A DNA stretch of 64,000 nt, from positions 806,001 through 870,000 of the forward strand of contig NZ_BMCU01000001.1 of assembly GCF_014635345.1 (NCBI RefSeq). Reading direction: 5' to 3'. The first letter of the stretch is position 1. Each line of letters starts with the position of its first letter. This DNA is from Rhodococcoides trifolii (GTDB taxonomy: Bacteria > Actinomycetota > Actinomycetes > Mycobacteriales > Mycobacteriaceae). The position numbers and the translations under genes were made by a program. The notes below the pieces were generated by a model that saw only the letters and a list, made by a program, of their open reading frames with translations, did not search any database and was not told the origin of the DNA. Below, in pieces: positions 24,025-32,818 of this stretch.

Positions 24025-25594
24025 AGTGTTCGAGCACCGCCTGCTGCAGAGCGCGTTGACCGGTCCCTGACAACACGCCCGCGGGGGCGGAGAAGCGTTG
24101 CTGCACGGCACGTGTCGCGGTCGTCATGTCCGGTCGTCGCTGCGGCATCCGTAGACCGGAGTGCGCCGAGAGCAGGCCGTCCGCGGGCTCGACCGTCGAG
24201 AGCGTATCGACGCCGCCGCTCGGGATGTCGACGACGGTCGGCTCCTGTCCGAAACGGGTGCGTGCCCACTCGGCCGCCGACGCGAGTGCTTCGGTCACCT
24301 GTGACTTGGTGGCCCGCCCACGACGGCCCGTACTGGCGCCGTGGCCGGGGAGGTCGACGAGGACGACCGAGACGCCGCTGTCCGCGATCGTGCGCGCGAG
24401 CGCGCTGAGGTACCGCGCGTGCAGACCCGTCGGGACCGGAATCACGACTGCAGCATGCGGCGACTCACTGATGTGCACCTCGACGTGCACCGAACCGGAC
24501 GGCGTGTCGACCCGGTCGTGCTCGACGAGGGACAGAGCTCGATCGAGTGCTGCTGCAATGCCTTCGATCTCGTGGTCGACCTGCGGCCAGGCTCGCACCC
24601 GAACCGTCGCGGCTGCGGCCACGGCCTCGCATGCTCGATGTCCGCGCAGAGCGTGCTCGCGCGTCATGACGGGTCGACCGCGGAGCAGGATCATGATCGC
24701 CGCTGCCTCCGCGGACGTCATGGACGGAACCCATCCGGTGGACCGCTCGAAATGCGTCGAGTCCACCGCTGCCTCGCCGGACGAGATCCAGTGCGAGGAG
24801 AACGGGAGCACGCGCACCGCATAGGCGGTGTTCACGAACCCGCGCAACAGCTTTCCCGGAACCTTCAGCACGAGCTGGCCCTGCATGCGAGCCAACGCGC
24901 GCACGCCGAGCCAGTCGCGCGGGCCGAGATTGAACGGTCCGGTCAGCGGAGTCTTGACCGCTCGGTGGAAGGCATCGGCCAGGTCGTCCTGGTGGATGAA
25001 CTGGTAGTTCGCGTGATCGGGGTCGGGGAACGCGACCACCGACTGGGTGAGGGTGTCGATGCCGTCGTTCGAGAAGTCTGGACCGACCACGTACGTCGGA
25101 CGCAGCATCGACACGGCCATCTCGCCGGGGTGGCGGCGCAGCCACCACTCGACGAAGTGCTCGACCTCCGCTTTGTCGAAGAAGTAGTACCGCAGGGGAT
25201 CCGAGAGTGGAAATTCCTCTTCCGTCACCGGCACGGCGATGTCCTCGCTGCCGTAGACGCTCACGCTCGAGGCGATCACGAGGTTCTGTACACCGGCGCG
25301 GTGCGCGCAGTCGACCGTGTTGCGGGACCCGCCGATGTTCACGTCGTGAATTGCCGACTTGTCTCGTGCCTCCTCGACCACGAAGGCCAGGTGAATCACG
25401 ACGTCGACCCCGCGGAACACCTCGACCAGGTCGGGGGATCGGATGTCGACCGAGACCGACTGCAGTTTCGGGTGGGTCAGGCGTGGCGCCCGCCGACCCA
25501 GGCCGACCACCGAGGTGATCTCCGGATCCGCCAGCAGCACAGGAAGAATGGCGGCGCCGAAGTCGCTCGTCGCGCCGGTGACCGCAACCTTCAC
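23993..25594 (-). CDS. Two-domain protein: extended SDR plus degenerate alpha/beta-hydrolase domain
   Basis: A 533-residue protein. Residues 1 to about 310 form an extended SDR/NAD-dependent epimerase domain: VAVTGATSDFGAAILP, VIHLAFVVEE, IASSVSVYG, the active-site YYFFDK (YxxxK) and LRPTYVVGP. From about residue 360 a second domain looks like an alpha/beta-hydrolase (VVLVDLPGHGASTG), but the nucleophile elbow reads VVDIPSGG, so the GxSxG motif is lost and activity is doubtful. The GTG at 25594 overlaps the stop of the upstream MFS gene as GTGA, so the two are co-translated. The substrate is unknown. Confidence 0.82.
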   Translation of the reverse strand: MKVAVTGATSDFGAAILPVLLADPEITSVVGLGRRAPRLTHPKLQSVSVDIRSPDLVEVFRGVDVVIHLAFVVEEARDKSAIHDVNIGGSRNTVDCAHRAGVQNLVIASSVSVYGSEDIAVPVTEEEFPLSDPLRYYFFDKAEVEHFVEWWLRRHPGEMAVSMLRPTYVVGPDFSNDGIDTLTQSVVAFPDPDHANYQFIHQDDLADAFHRAVKTPLTGPFNLGPRDWLGVRALARMQGQLVLKVPGKLLRGFVNTAYAVRVLPFSSHWISSGEAAVDSTHFERSTGWVPSMTSAEAAAIMILLRGRPVMTREHALRGHRACEAVAAAATVRVRAWPQVDHEIEGIAAALDRALSLVEHDRVDTPSGSVHVEVHISESPHAAVVIPVPTGLHARYLSALARTIADSGVSVVLVDLPGHGASTGRRGRATKSQVTEALASAAEWARTRFGQEPTVVDIPSGGVDTLSTVEPADGLLSAHSGLRMPQRRPDMTTATRAVQQRFSAPAGVLSGTGQRALQQAVLEHFSGVRSANRG

Positions 25595-27207
25595 TTCGTC
25601 ACCGAAATCTCTTCACCGTCATCGTCGGTGATCGCCAACATCCCGGTCGTGCGGTACTGCCTCGGCAGCATCACGAAAACGACTGCAGCACAGATGAACA
25701 CGGCCGCGGCGCCGAAGTAGGCGGCCACCTCGGATCCGCGCAGCGCCGCTTCCTTCATCTGCATGATCAGCTGTTGCCGCGACGGCTCGAACATCGCCGG
25801 GATCTCGCGCTTCTGCAGTTCGATCACGCTCAGCACGCTGGATGTTGCGTACCCGCGTTCGGTATCGGTGATCATCGCGTTCGGGATGGCGTCGACGAGC
25901 GGTTTGACGGTGCTCACGTAGTAGGAGGCCACGATGGACCCGAGGACGGCGACGCCGAGCGTGCCGCCGATCTCGCGGGTGGTGTCGTTGACCGCCGAAC
26001 CTGCGCCGGCTTCGTCGAGGGGGAGCGAGGACATGATCGACTCCGTCGCCGGCCCCTGGATGATCGCGATGCCGACCGCCAGCAACAACATCGCAGGCAG
26101 CACCAGCGTCAGATAGGAGCTGGTCAGCTCGACCTGCCCGGCCACCAGGAGTCCGGCGCCGATCAGGATCAGACCGGTGACGAGCACCGGCATGGTGCCG
26201 ATCTTCTGAGCGATCAGGGTGGCGGCGGGGGAGCTCACCGCCAGAGCCGCGGCGAACGGAAGCGTCGCGATACCGAACGCCAGCGGACTGTATTCGCGAA
26301 CTCCCTGGAAGTACTGAGTGATGAGGAACAGGAATCCGAAGAGGCTGAAGTATCCGACGGCGATCGCCACAGCAGGCCACGCGAACGGCCTGATCTTGAA
26401 CAGCGTCACGTCGAGAACCGGGGACTCGGTGTGCAGTTCGCGGTAGACGAACCCGACCAGCAGCGCGACCGACAGGGCGAAACCTCCCAGCGTCGTCACC
26501 GAGAGCCACCCGAACTTCGGCGCCTCGATGACGATGAACACCAACAACGACACACCGGCAATGGACAAGAGGACGCCGACGACGTCGAGCGGGCCGACGA
26601 CCGACGCCTTGGACTCCGGCACCACGACGGCCACAGCGGCGACGGCGACGATGGCGACCGGAACGTTGAGCCAGAACACCGAGTGCCACGAGAAGTGCTC
26701 GAGAAGCCATCCGCCGGATATCGGCCCGATCGCCACCGCGACACCCGCGATCGACGACCACACACCGATGGCGAGGGCGCGTTCCTTCGGCTTCGGGAAC
26801 AGGTTGGTGATGACGGCGAGGGTGGCGGGCAGAACCACGGCGGCGAAGACGCCCATCAGCGCACGTGAGGTGATCACTTGCTCGAGAGTGTCGCCGAGGG
26901 CGCCGATGATGCACGTCAGCCCGAGTCCGGTCAGGCCGATGAGGAGGAGTCGGCGTCGCCCGTAGCGGTCACCGAGATTTCCGAAAGCGAGCAGAAGGCC
27001 CGAGAAGGTCAGTGTGTACGCGTCGACGATCCATTGCAGGCCCGAAATTCCGGTTTCGAGCTCGATCCCGATGGAGGGAAGTGCCACGTTGATGACCGTC
27101 ATGTCGAGCACGATCAGGAGTTCGGCAATGCAGATGACGCCGAAGGCGGCGAGCTGTCTGCGACGGGTGAGATCGGACGTCGAGGTGAGATGACCGGTGC
27201 TGCTCAT
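25591..27207 (-). CDS. DHA2-family (14-span) MFS drug exporter
   Basis: A 538-residue EmrB/QacA-type transporter. It has the motif-A loop GNLGDRYGRRRLLLIGLTG, motif C near GVAVAIGPISGGWL and the opening LDMTVINVALPSIGIELE that marks DHA2 members. Fourteen spans fit the hydrophobic pattern. Export of a hydrophobic or cationic compound by proton antiport is expected. The ATG at 27207 is preceded by a G-rich stretch. It is the first gene of the operon with the SDR-hydrolase protein and faces away from the mce operon across 386 bases. Confidence 0.9.
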   Translation of the reverse strand: MSSTGHLTSTSDLTRRRQLAAFGVICIAELLIVLDMTVINVALPSIGIELETGISGLQWIVDAYTLTFSGLLLAFGNLGDRYGRRRLLLIGLTGLGLTCIIGALGDTLEQVITSRALMGVFAAVVLPATLAVITNLFPKPKERALAIGVWSSIAGVAVAIGPISGGWLLEHFSWHSVFWLNVPVAIVAVAAVAVVVPESKASVVGPLDVVGVLLSIAGVSLLVFIVIEAPKFGWLSVTTLGGFALSVALLVGFVYRELHTESPVLDVTLFKIRPFAWPAVAIAVGYFSLFGFLFLITQYFQGVREYSPLAFGIATLPFAAALAVSSPAATLIAQKIGTMPVLVTGLILIGAGLLVAGQVELTSSYLTLVLPAMLLLAVGIAIIQGPATESIMSSLPLDEAGAGSAVNDTTREIGGTLGVAVLGSIVASYYVSTVKPLVDAIPNAMITDTERGYATSSVLSVIELQKREIPAMFEPSRQQLIMQMKEAALRGSEVAAYFGAAAVFICAAVVFVMLPRQYRTTGMLAITDDDGEEISVTK

Positions 27208-27482
27208 CGAATTCTGTGCCCCCTGGTTGCGGCGCGGCGACCCACACCCGCGGCCAACCTACCTGCGGAAAGCGTTGATCGAGAGAGCATTCCCGGACCC
27301 TGGCGGCACCCGCGACGAAGTCGGTGTCTCGTCACAACGAAGGGCGGGTGCGGATAGTAGGGCTGCCACAACATCGGTGCCGGAGTACACGGAAATCGGT
27401 TCCGGGAAGTGCATTCGCATGTACTCGACGGGCATCATCAGTCACACTGCTAACGGATAACCTGTCTCGTCGGGGGGACGGT

Positions 27483-27494
27483 TACCGATCGGTA
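27483..27494. promoter_or_regulatory. TetR-type palindrome upstream of the mce operon
   Basis: TACCGATCGGTA is a perfect 12-bp palindrome of the kind often bound by TetR-family dimers. It is 111 bases before the Mkl ATPase start and directly upstream of a possible promoter. No regulator gene is adjacent. The rest of the 386-base gap (27208-27593) shows no gene. Confidence 0.5.
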
Positions 27495-27505
27495 GTCTGC
27501 CTGTC

Positions 27506-27533
27506 GTCGACCACACTTGCTCTGAGTTAGAGT
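27506..27533 (+). promoter_or_regulatory. Possible promoter of the mce operon
   Basis: GTCGAC (27506-27511), a 16-base spacer and TAGAGT (27528-27533) form a weak sigma-A-like promoter 60 bases before the operon start. The -10 word is good; the -35 word is poor. Confidence 0.4.
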
Positions 27534-27593
27534 GACGCCACGCACACAGCTGATCGGTACGGGCGATGTGTGACGAGCTGGGAGGAATCGGTC

Positions 27594-28712
27594 GTGGGTG
27601 TAGAAGTTTCGGTCAAGGGGCTCACCAAGTCGTTCGGCGTTCAGAAAATCTGGCAGGACGTCACGCTGACGTTGCCCCAGGGCGAAGTCAGTGCACTTCT
27701 CGGCCCGTCGGGCACCGGTAAGTCCGTCTTCCTGAAGTCGCTGATCGGGCTGCTTCGCCCGGAAGAGGGCGAGATCTGGATCGACGGAACCAACATCATG
27801 GAGTGCTCCTCGAAGGAGCTCTACGAGATCCGCAAGCTCTTCGGTGTGCTGTTCCAGGACGGCGCCCTGTTCGGCTCCATGAACCTCTACGACAACACGG
27901 CGTTCCCACTTCGTGAGCACACGAAGAAGAAGGAATCCGAGATTCGCTCGATCGTGATGGACAAGCTCGAACTCGTCGGTCTGACCGGCGCCGAGGACAA
28001 GCTTCCCGGTGAGATCTCCGGCGGTATGCGCAAGCGCGCCGGCCTCGCCCGCGCCCTGGTGTTGGACCCCGAGATCATCCTCGTCGACGAGCCCGACTCG
28101 GGCCTCGATCCCGTCCGCACCACGTACATCTCGCAGTTGCTGCTCAACATCAACGCCCAGATCGACGCGACCACGTTGATCGTGACGCACAACATCAACC
28201 TCGCGCGCACGGTGCCGGACAACATCGGGATGCTCTTCCGCAAGAAGCTCGTCATGTTCGGACCGCGCGAAGTTCTGCTCACATCGGACGAGCCGGCCGT
28301 GAAGCAGTTCCTCAACGGCACGATGATCGGCCCGATCGGCATGTCCGAGGAGAAGGACGAGTCGCAGATGCGCGAGGAGCAGAAGCTCGCGGACGCCGGC
28401 CACAACCTCGGCGGCGTCGAAGACGTCGAGGGCATCATGCCGCAGATGGAGCCGGCCCCCGGGATGCCGTACCGCCAGGCCGTCGACCGTCGCCGCGAGC
28501 GCGTCCGTGGCATCATGCACGAGCTGCCGGACAGCGCCCAGCAGGCAATTCAGGAAAGCCTCGACGAGGCCGACCGCCAGAACGACGAGCACGGTAACCA
28601 GGGCAACGACGGTCGAGGGGACGACCGCCGTTACGACGATGGACAGCAGGACGGCTACGGCAACTACCGTGAGCCCGCTTACGATTCACCTCAGTCGGGA
28701 TCTTGGAGATAA
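27594..28712 (+). CDS. mkl: Mce-system ABC ATPase (Mkl/MlaF type)
   Basis: A 372-residue ATPase that should power the YrbE permease pair of this operon. Walker A GPSGTGKS is at 37-44, the signature ISGGMRKRA follows, and Walker B is ILVDEPDSGLDP. The family-specific C-terminal extension ends in a hydrophilic, Asp/Asn/Gly-rich tail of about 45 residues, longer than in MlaF. The GTG at 27594 is preceded by GGGAGGAA; an earlier GTG at 27570 lacks a site. In mycobacteria the Mkl gene is unlinked to the mce operons it serves, whereas here it heads one. Ten bases separate it from yrbEA. Confidence 0.93.
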   Translation: MGVEVSVKGLTKSFGVQKIWQDVTLTLPQGEVSALLGPSGTGKSVFLKSLIGLLRPEEGEIWIDGTNIMECSSKELYEIRKLFGVLFQDGALFGSMNLYDNTAFPLREHTKKKESEIRSIVMDKLELVGLTGAEDKLPGEISGGMRKRAGLARALVLDPEIILVDEPDSGLDPVRTTYISQLLLNINAQIDATTLIVTHNINLARTVPDNIGMLFRKKLVMFGPREVLLTSDEPAVKQFLNGTMIGPIGMSEEKDESQMREEQKLADAGHNLGGVEDVEGIMPQMEPAPGMPYRQAVDRRRERVRGIMHELPDSAQQAIQESLDEADRQNDEHGNQGNDGRGDDRRYDDGQQDGYGNYREPAYDSPQSGSWR

Positions 28713-28721
28713 CCCCCAGTA

Positions 28722-29516
28722 ATGGCTAAAACGAAGAACCCGGTCCTACGATCGGGTAACGCCGCGCTGAGTCAAGCGGGCAATATCGTCGAATTGCTGG
28801 TCGAGGTCGTCCGGGAAACATTCCGGCGGCCCTTCCAGTTCCGGGAGTTCATCGAGCAGGCCTGGTTCATCGCCAGCGTCACGATCCTCCCGACCGCCTT
28901 GGTCGCCATCCCGTTCGGCGCCGTGGTGTCCTTGCAGACCGGTTCGCTGATCAAGCAGCTCGGTGCGGAATCCTTCACCGGCGCGGCCAGCGTGTTGGCC
29001 GTCGTGCAGCAGGGCAGTCCCATCGTGGTCGCGCTGCTCATCGCCGGTGCCGCCGGCTCGGCGGTGACGGCAGACCTGGGTTCGCGAACCATCCGCGAAG
29101 AGATCGACGCCATGGAAGTTCTCGGCATCAATCCGATTCAGCGCCTTGTGGTTCCGCGCGTGCTCGCCATGATTCTGGTGGCCCTGCTCCTGAACGGACT
29201 GGTGTCCGTCGTCGGCATCGCCGGTGGCTACTTCTTCAACGTCATCCTTCAAGACGGAACGCCCGGTGCGTACCTGGCATCCTTCGGTGCGCTTGCGCAA
29301 CTCCCCGACCTCTGGGTCGGCGAGATCAAGGCCGTGCTGTTCGGCCTGATCGCGGGCGTCATCGCCTCGTACAAGGGACTTCACCCCAACCCGGGCCCGA
29401 AGGGTGTGGGCGAGGCCGTCAACCAGACGGTCGTCATCACCTTCCTCATGCTGTTCCTGGCCAACCTCGTCATGACGCTGGTCTACCTGCAGATCGTTCC
29501 GGCGAAGGGGGCGTGA
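28722..29516 (+). CDS. MlaE/YrbE-family permease, first copy
   Basis: A 264-residue integral membrane protein of the Mce importer. It shows an N-terminal amphipathic segment and about five to six spans. The family signature GSAVTADLGSRTIREEIDAMEVLGINPIQ contains the EExDA-type coupling helix that contacts the ATPase. TGSLIKQLGAESFTGAA and PNPGPKGVGEAVNQTVV are further markers. ATG at 28722. It is followed after one base by the second YrbE gene, and the two presumably form a heterodimer. Confidence 0.93.
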   Translation: MAKTKNPVLRSGNAALSQAGNIVELLVEVVRETFRRPFQFREFIEQAWFIASVTILPTALVAIPFGAVVSLQTGSLIKQLGAESFTGAASVLAVVQQGSPIVVALLIAGAAGSAVTADLGSRTIREEIDAMEVLGINPIQRLVVPRVLAMILVALLLNGLVSVVGIAGGYFFNVILQDGTPGAYLASFGALAQLPDLWVGEIKAVLFGLIAGVIASYKGLHPNPGPKGVGEAVNQTVVITFLMLFLANLVMTLVYLQIVPAKGA

Positions 29517-29517
29517 G

Positions 29518-30378
29518 GTGGTAATCGCACGTGGTCGCGGAGACCGCACCCTCCTCCGGTTGCGCCACGCGGCGAAGGCGCCGGTCGGCGTCCTCGATCG
29601 TGCCGGCGAGCAGATGTCGTTCTACGGACGCGCCATCGGGTGGATCCCCCGAACCGTGGTGCACTACAAGAAGGAGACGCTGCGACTGCTCGCCGAGGTC
29701 ACCTTCGGCAGTGGTGCGCTCGCGGTCATCGGCGGCACCATCGGCGTCATCCTGATGATGTCCGGCTTCACCGGTGTGGTCGTCGGGCTGCAGGGTTTCG
29801 CGGCGCTGGACCAGCTCGGCAGCTCGGTGCTCACGGGATTCCTGTCCGCCTACGTCAATACTCGTGAGATCGCGCCCATCGTTGCGGCGCTTGCCCTTTC
29901 GGCCACCGTGGGCTGTGGCTTCACCGCGCAGCTCGGTGCCATGAGGATCTCGGAGGAGATCGACGCGCTCGAGGTCATGGCCGTTCCGTCGGTTCCGTTC
30001 CTCGTCTCCACCCGCATGATCGCCGGCTTCGTCGCCGTCATCCCGCTCTACATCGTGGGCCTGCTGTCGGCGTACCTCGCCTCCCGCCTCGTCAGCACGA
30101 TCTTCAACGGGCAGTCGAGTGGTTCGTACGACCACTACTTCAACCTGTTCCTGCCGCCGGAGGACGTGCTCTACTCCTTCGCGAAGGTCCTCGTCTTCGC
30201 CTTCGTGCTCATCATGATCCACTGCTACTACGGCTTTCACGCCTCGGGCGGACCGGCCGGCGTCGGTGTGGCCGTGGGTCGCGCCGTCCGCGCAGCACTG
30301 GTCACCATTGCCGTCCTGAACTTCTTCCTCAGTCTCGCGATCTGGGGAACCACCACTACCGTGCGAGTCGCAGGATGA
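29518..30378 (+). CDS. MlaE/YrbE-family permease, second copy
   Basis: A 286-residue partner permease. It has GFTGVVVGLQGFAALDQLGSS, the coupling motif CGFTAQLGAMRISEEIDALEVMAV and the C-terminal FHASGGPAGVGVAVGRAVR that separates YrbE-B from YrbE-A proteins. The GTG at 29518 lies one base past the preceding stop. Its own stop overlaps the mceA ATG (ATGA). In the complex, the YrbE pair sits in the cytoplasmic membrane beneath the Mce hexamer. Confidence 0.93.
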   Translation: MVIARGRGDRTLLRLRHAAKAPVGVLDRAGEQMSFYGRAIGWIPRTVVHYKKETLRLLAEVTFGSGALAVIGGTIGVILMMSGFTGVVVGLQGFAALDQLGSSVLTGFLSAYVNTREIAPIVAALALSATVGCGFTAQLGAMRISEEIDALEVMAVPSVPFLVSTRMIAGFVAVIPLYIVGLLSAYLASRLVSTIFNGQSSGSYDHYFNLFLPPEDVLYSFAKVLVFAFVLIMIHCYYGFHASGGPAGVGVAVGRAVRAALVTIAVLNFFLSLAIWGTTTTVRVAG

Positions 30379-31757
30379 ATACGTCGACATCACCGCTCCG
30401 CCGCCGAATTCTGGGTGTCGCCTTCTTCCTGGTGGTCGCCCTGTTCATCGCCTGGAGCATCGCCACCTACCTCAAGACCTTCAAGACGGTCGTCAACGTC
30501 GACCTCGTCACCGACACCGTCGGAAATGCGTTGCCCGCCAACGCCGACGTGAAGATTCGCGGCGTCATCGTCGGCGAGGTGCGGTCGGCCAGCACCGAGA
30601 ACGGCGAGGTCACCTCGGTCCTCGCGCTCGATCCCGATCAGGCTCGCACCATCCCGTCCAACGTCACGGCGCGACTGCTGCCGAAGACGCTGTTCGGCGA
30701 GCGCTACGTCGCACTGCAGATTCCCGACGGAGCCTCCGCCACCAAGGGCATCTCCGACGGCGCCGTCATCCAGCAGGACAAGAGCGGTAACGCCATCGAG
30801 GTCGGTCAGCTCCTCGATTCGCTGCTGCCGTTGCTCGACGCTATTCCGCCGCAGGATCTTTCGAACACCCTCGGCGCGTTGAACCAGGCGTTGCAGGGTC
30901 GGGGTGAGTCGCTCGGACTGTCCATCGACCGTCTCGAGACGATCTTCGCCGGACTGAACACCGAACTGCCGAACATCCAGCAGGACCTGGTGGGTCTCGC
31001 GGATCTGTCGCAGACCTACAGCACGGCAGCGCCTGATCTGGTCGACGCTCTCGACAACCTCTCGGTCACCGGAAACACGGTGGTGGAGAAGAAGAGTGCG
31101 ATCGACGTCCTTCTCGCGTCGGCGACATCGACCTCGTCGTCGACCGCGGATCTTCTCGAAACGAACAGGAGCTCGATCATCTCGATCGCGGCCGACTCGC
31201 GCGAAGCACTCGAGCTGCTCGCGCGGTACTCACCGTCCACCGGATGCATGCTGTCGAAGTTCGTCCCGATCGCCGAGGAGGCCAAGAACATCCTGGCCGT
31301 CGACGATCCGTATCCGGGCGTGCGCGGCACGATCAACTTCGTGAACCCGAAGGGCGCTTACCTGCCCAACCAGGACGAGCCGCGACTGTTCGACGACCGT
31401 GGTCCGTCGTGCTTCGACGGAGTGCAGCAGCCGGGCAAGTTCTTTCCCCAGTACCCGGGCGGTTCGGTCAACGACGGTTCGTACCAGGTGCCGTCCCGTA
31501 ACCCGGGTCCGCGCGACATCCAGATGCTCGCGTCGCCCCAGGACTCGCAGTTCCCGTCGTCGGAAACGGGCACGGACGCCACCACGGCCACCGGTGACCC
31601 CGTCACCCCGGCGTCGTACGCCGGCTCGGACGCCGAGCGCAACACCCTCGCCGTCGTCTACGGATCCGCCAACGGCATCTCGCCGGCCGACGTTCCCGCG
31701 TGGACGACGCTCGTCGGCGCTCCCGCCCTGCGCGGACAGGAGGTGAACGTCCAGTGA
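30375..31757 (+). CDS. Mce family protein, MceA position
   Basis: A 460-residue protein with one N-terminal span (about residues 12-32) and an MlaD/Mce domain (about 38-115: VNVDLVTDTVGNALPANADV, VRGVIV-like KIRGVIVGEV, FGERYVALQIPDG). A helical Mce C-terminal region follows, then a Ser/Thr/Asp-rich low-complexity tail. Six different Mce proteins are expected to assemble into a periplasm-spanning tunnel for lipids. ATGA overlap with yrbEB at the start and GTGA overlap with mceB at the end show tight coupling. Confidence 0.92.
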   Translation: MNTSTSPLRRRILGVAFFLVVALFIAWSIATYLKTFKTVVNVDLVTDTVGNALPANADVKIRGVIVGEVRSASTENGEVTSVLALDPDQARTIPSNVTARLLPKTLFGERYVALQIPDGASATKGISDGAVIQQDKSGNAIEVGQLLDSLLPLLDAIPPQDLSNTLGALNQALQGRGESLGLSIDRLETIFAGLNTELPNIQQDLVGLADLSQTYSTAAPDLVDALDNLSVTGNTVVEKKSAIDVLLASATSTSSSTADLLETNRSSIISIAADSREALELLARYSPSTGCMLSKFVPIAEEAKNILAVDDPYPGVRGTINFVNPKGAYLPNQDEPRLFDDRGPSCFDGVQQPGKFFPQYPGGSVNDGSYQVPSRNPGPRDIQMLASPQDSQFPSSETGTDATTATGDPVTPASYAGSDAERNTLAVVYGSANGISPADVPAWTTLVGAPALRGQEVNVQ

Positions 31758-32818
31758 GAGGCCTCCTCGCACCACTGCTCAAGTTGATCGCGTTCGCCAT
31801 CGTGACGATCATCGCCACGGGCGCGCTCGCGCTCACCATCGCCAACGGCTCGGGTGGGGGCGGCGAGAAGTTCTCCGCGATCTTCACCGACGTCGCGTCG
31901 CTCAACAAGGGCGACGAGATTCGCATTGCCGGTGTGCGAGTGGGTCAGGTGCAGAGCATCGAGATCTACGACCGCGACCGGGCGAAGGTCGAGTTCTCGG
32001 TGGACAACCGAAGTTCGTTGCCCGCCAGCACCACTGCCACCATCCGGTACCGCAACCTCATCGGTCAGCGCTACATCGCGCTCGAGCAGGGAACCGGAAA
32101 CCAGGGCGAGAAGATCAACAGCGGTGCCACGATTCCGCTCGAGCGCACCAAGCCGGCCGTGAACCTCACGACGCTCTTCAACGGCTTCCGCCCGCTGTTC
32201 CAGACGTTGACCGCCGACGACGTGAACAAGCTGTCGTTCGAGATCATCCAGGTATTCCAGGGTGAGGCCGGAACCATCGGCGATCTGGTCGCCAACACGG
32301 CCAGCCTGACGAACACCGTCGCCGACAAGGATCAGGTCATCGGGCAGGTAATCGACAACCTGAACGGTGTCCTGGCGACGGTGAACAAGAACGACACCGG
32401 CTTGAACGACCTGATCGTCAACACGCAGAAGTTGGTCTCGGGCCTTGCGGCCGATCGCGGAACCGTCGGGTCGGCGATCACGTCGCTCGCCGGACTCACC
32501 AACGCGACCGCGGACGTCCTCGAACCGTCGCGGCCGGCGGTCCAGGGCACCATCTCCGCGGTGAACGACCTGTCGGCGAAGCTCAACGCTCGTGCGCCGG
32601 AGGTCAACGGCATCCTGTCGAACCTGCCGATCAAGCTGGACAAGCTCGTTCGTGTGGCCAGCTACGGTTCGTGGTTCCAGTTCTACCTCTGCGGAATCGA
32701 CATCGTTGCGGGTCCCGGTTACTCGCCCAACCTGAACCTCCCGACCGGCCTTCCCACGATCAATCAGCCGCTCTACACCAACTCGGCAAAGCGGTGTGCG
32801 GCCGGAGGTATCCAGTAA
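31754..32818 (+). CDS. Mce family protein, MceB position
   Basis: A 354-residue Mce protein. A membrane segment near residues 8-28 is followed by the Mce domain (FSAIFTDVASLNKGDEIRIAGV, RVGQVQSIEIYDRDRAKVEF, LIGQRYIALEQG) and a long helical region typical of MceB. The GTG at 31754 overlaps the mceA stop as GTGA; the longer reading from 31700 would lie inside mceA. The stop TAA shares a base with the mceC ATG (TAATG). Confidence 0.92.
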   Translation: MRGLLAPLLKLIAFAIVTIIATGALALTIANGSGGGGEKFSAIFTDVASLNKGDEIRIAGVRVGQVQSIEIYDRDRAKVEFSVDNRSSLPASTTATIRYRNLIGQRYIALEQGTGNQGEKINSGATIPLERTKPAVNLTTLFNGFRPLFQTLTADDVNKLSFEIIQVFQGEAGTIGDLVANTASLTNTVADKDQVIGQVIDNLNGVLATVNKNDTGLNDLIVNTQKLVSGLAADRGTVGSAITSLAGLTNATADVLEPSRPAVQGTISAVNDLSAKLNARAPEVNGILSNLPIKLDKLVRVASYGSWFQFYLCGIDIVAGPGYSPNLNLPTGLPTINQPLYTNSAKRCAAGGIQ

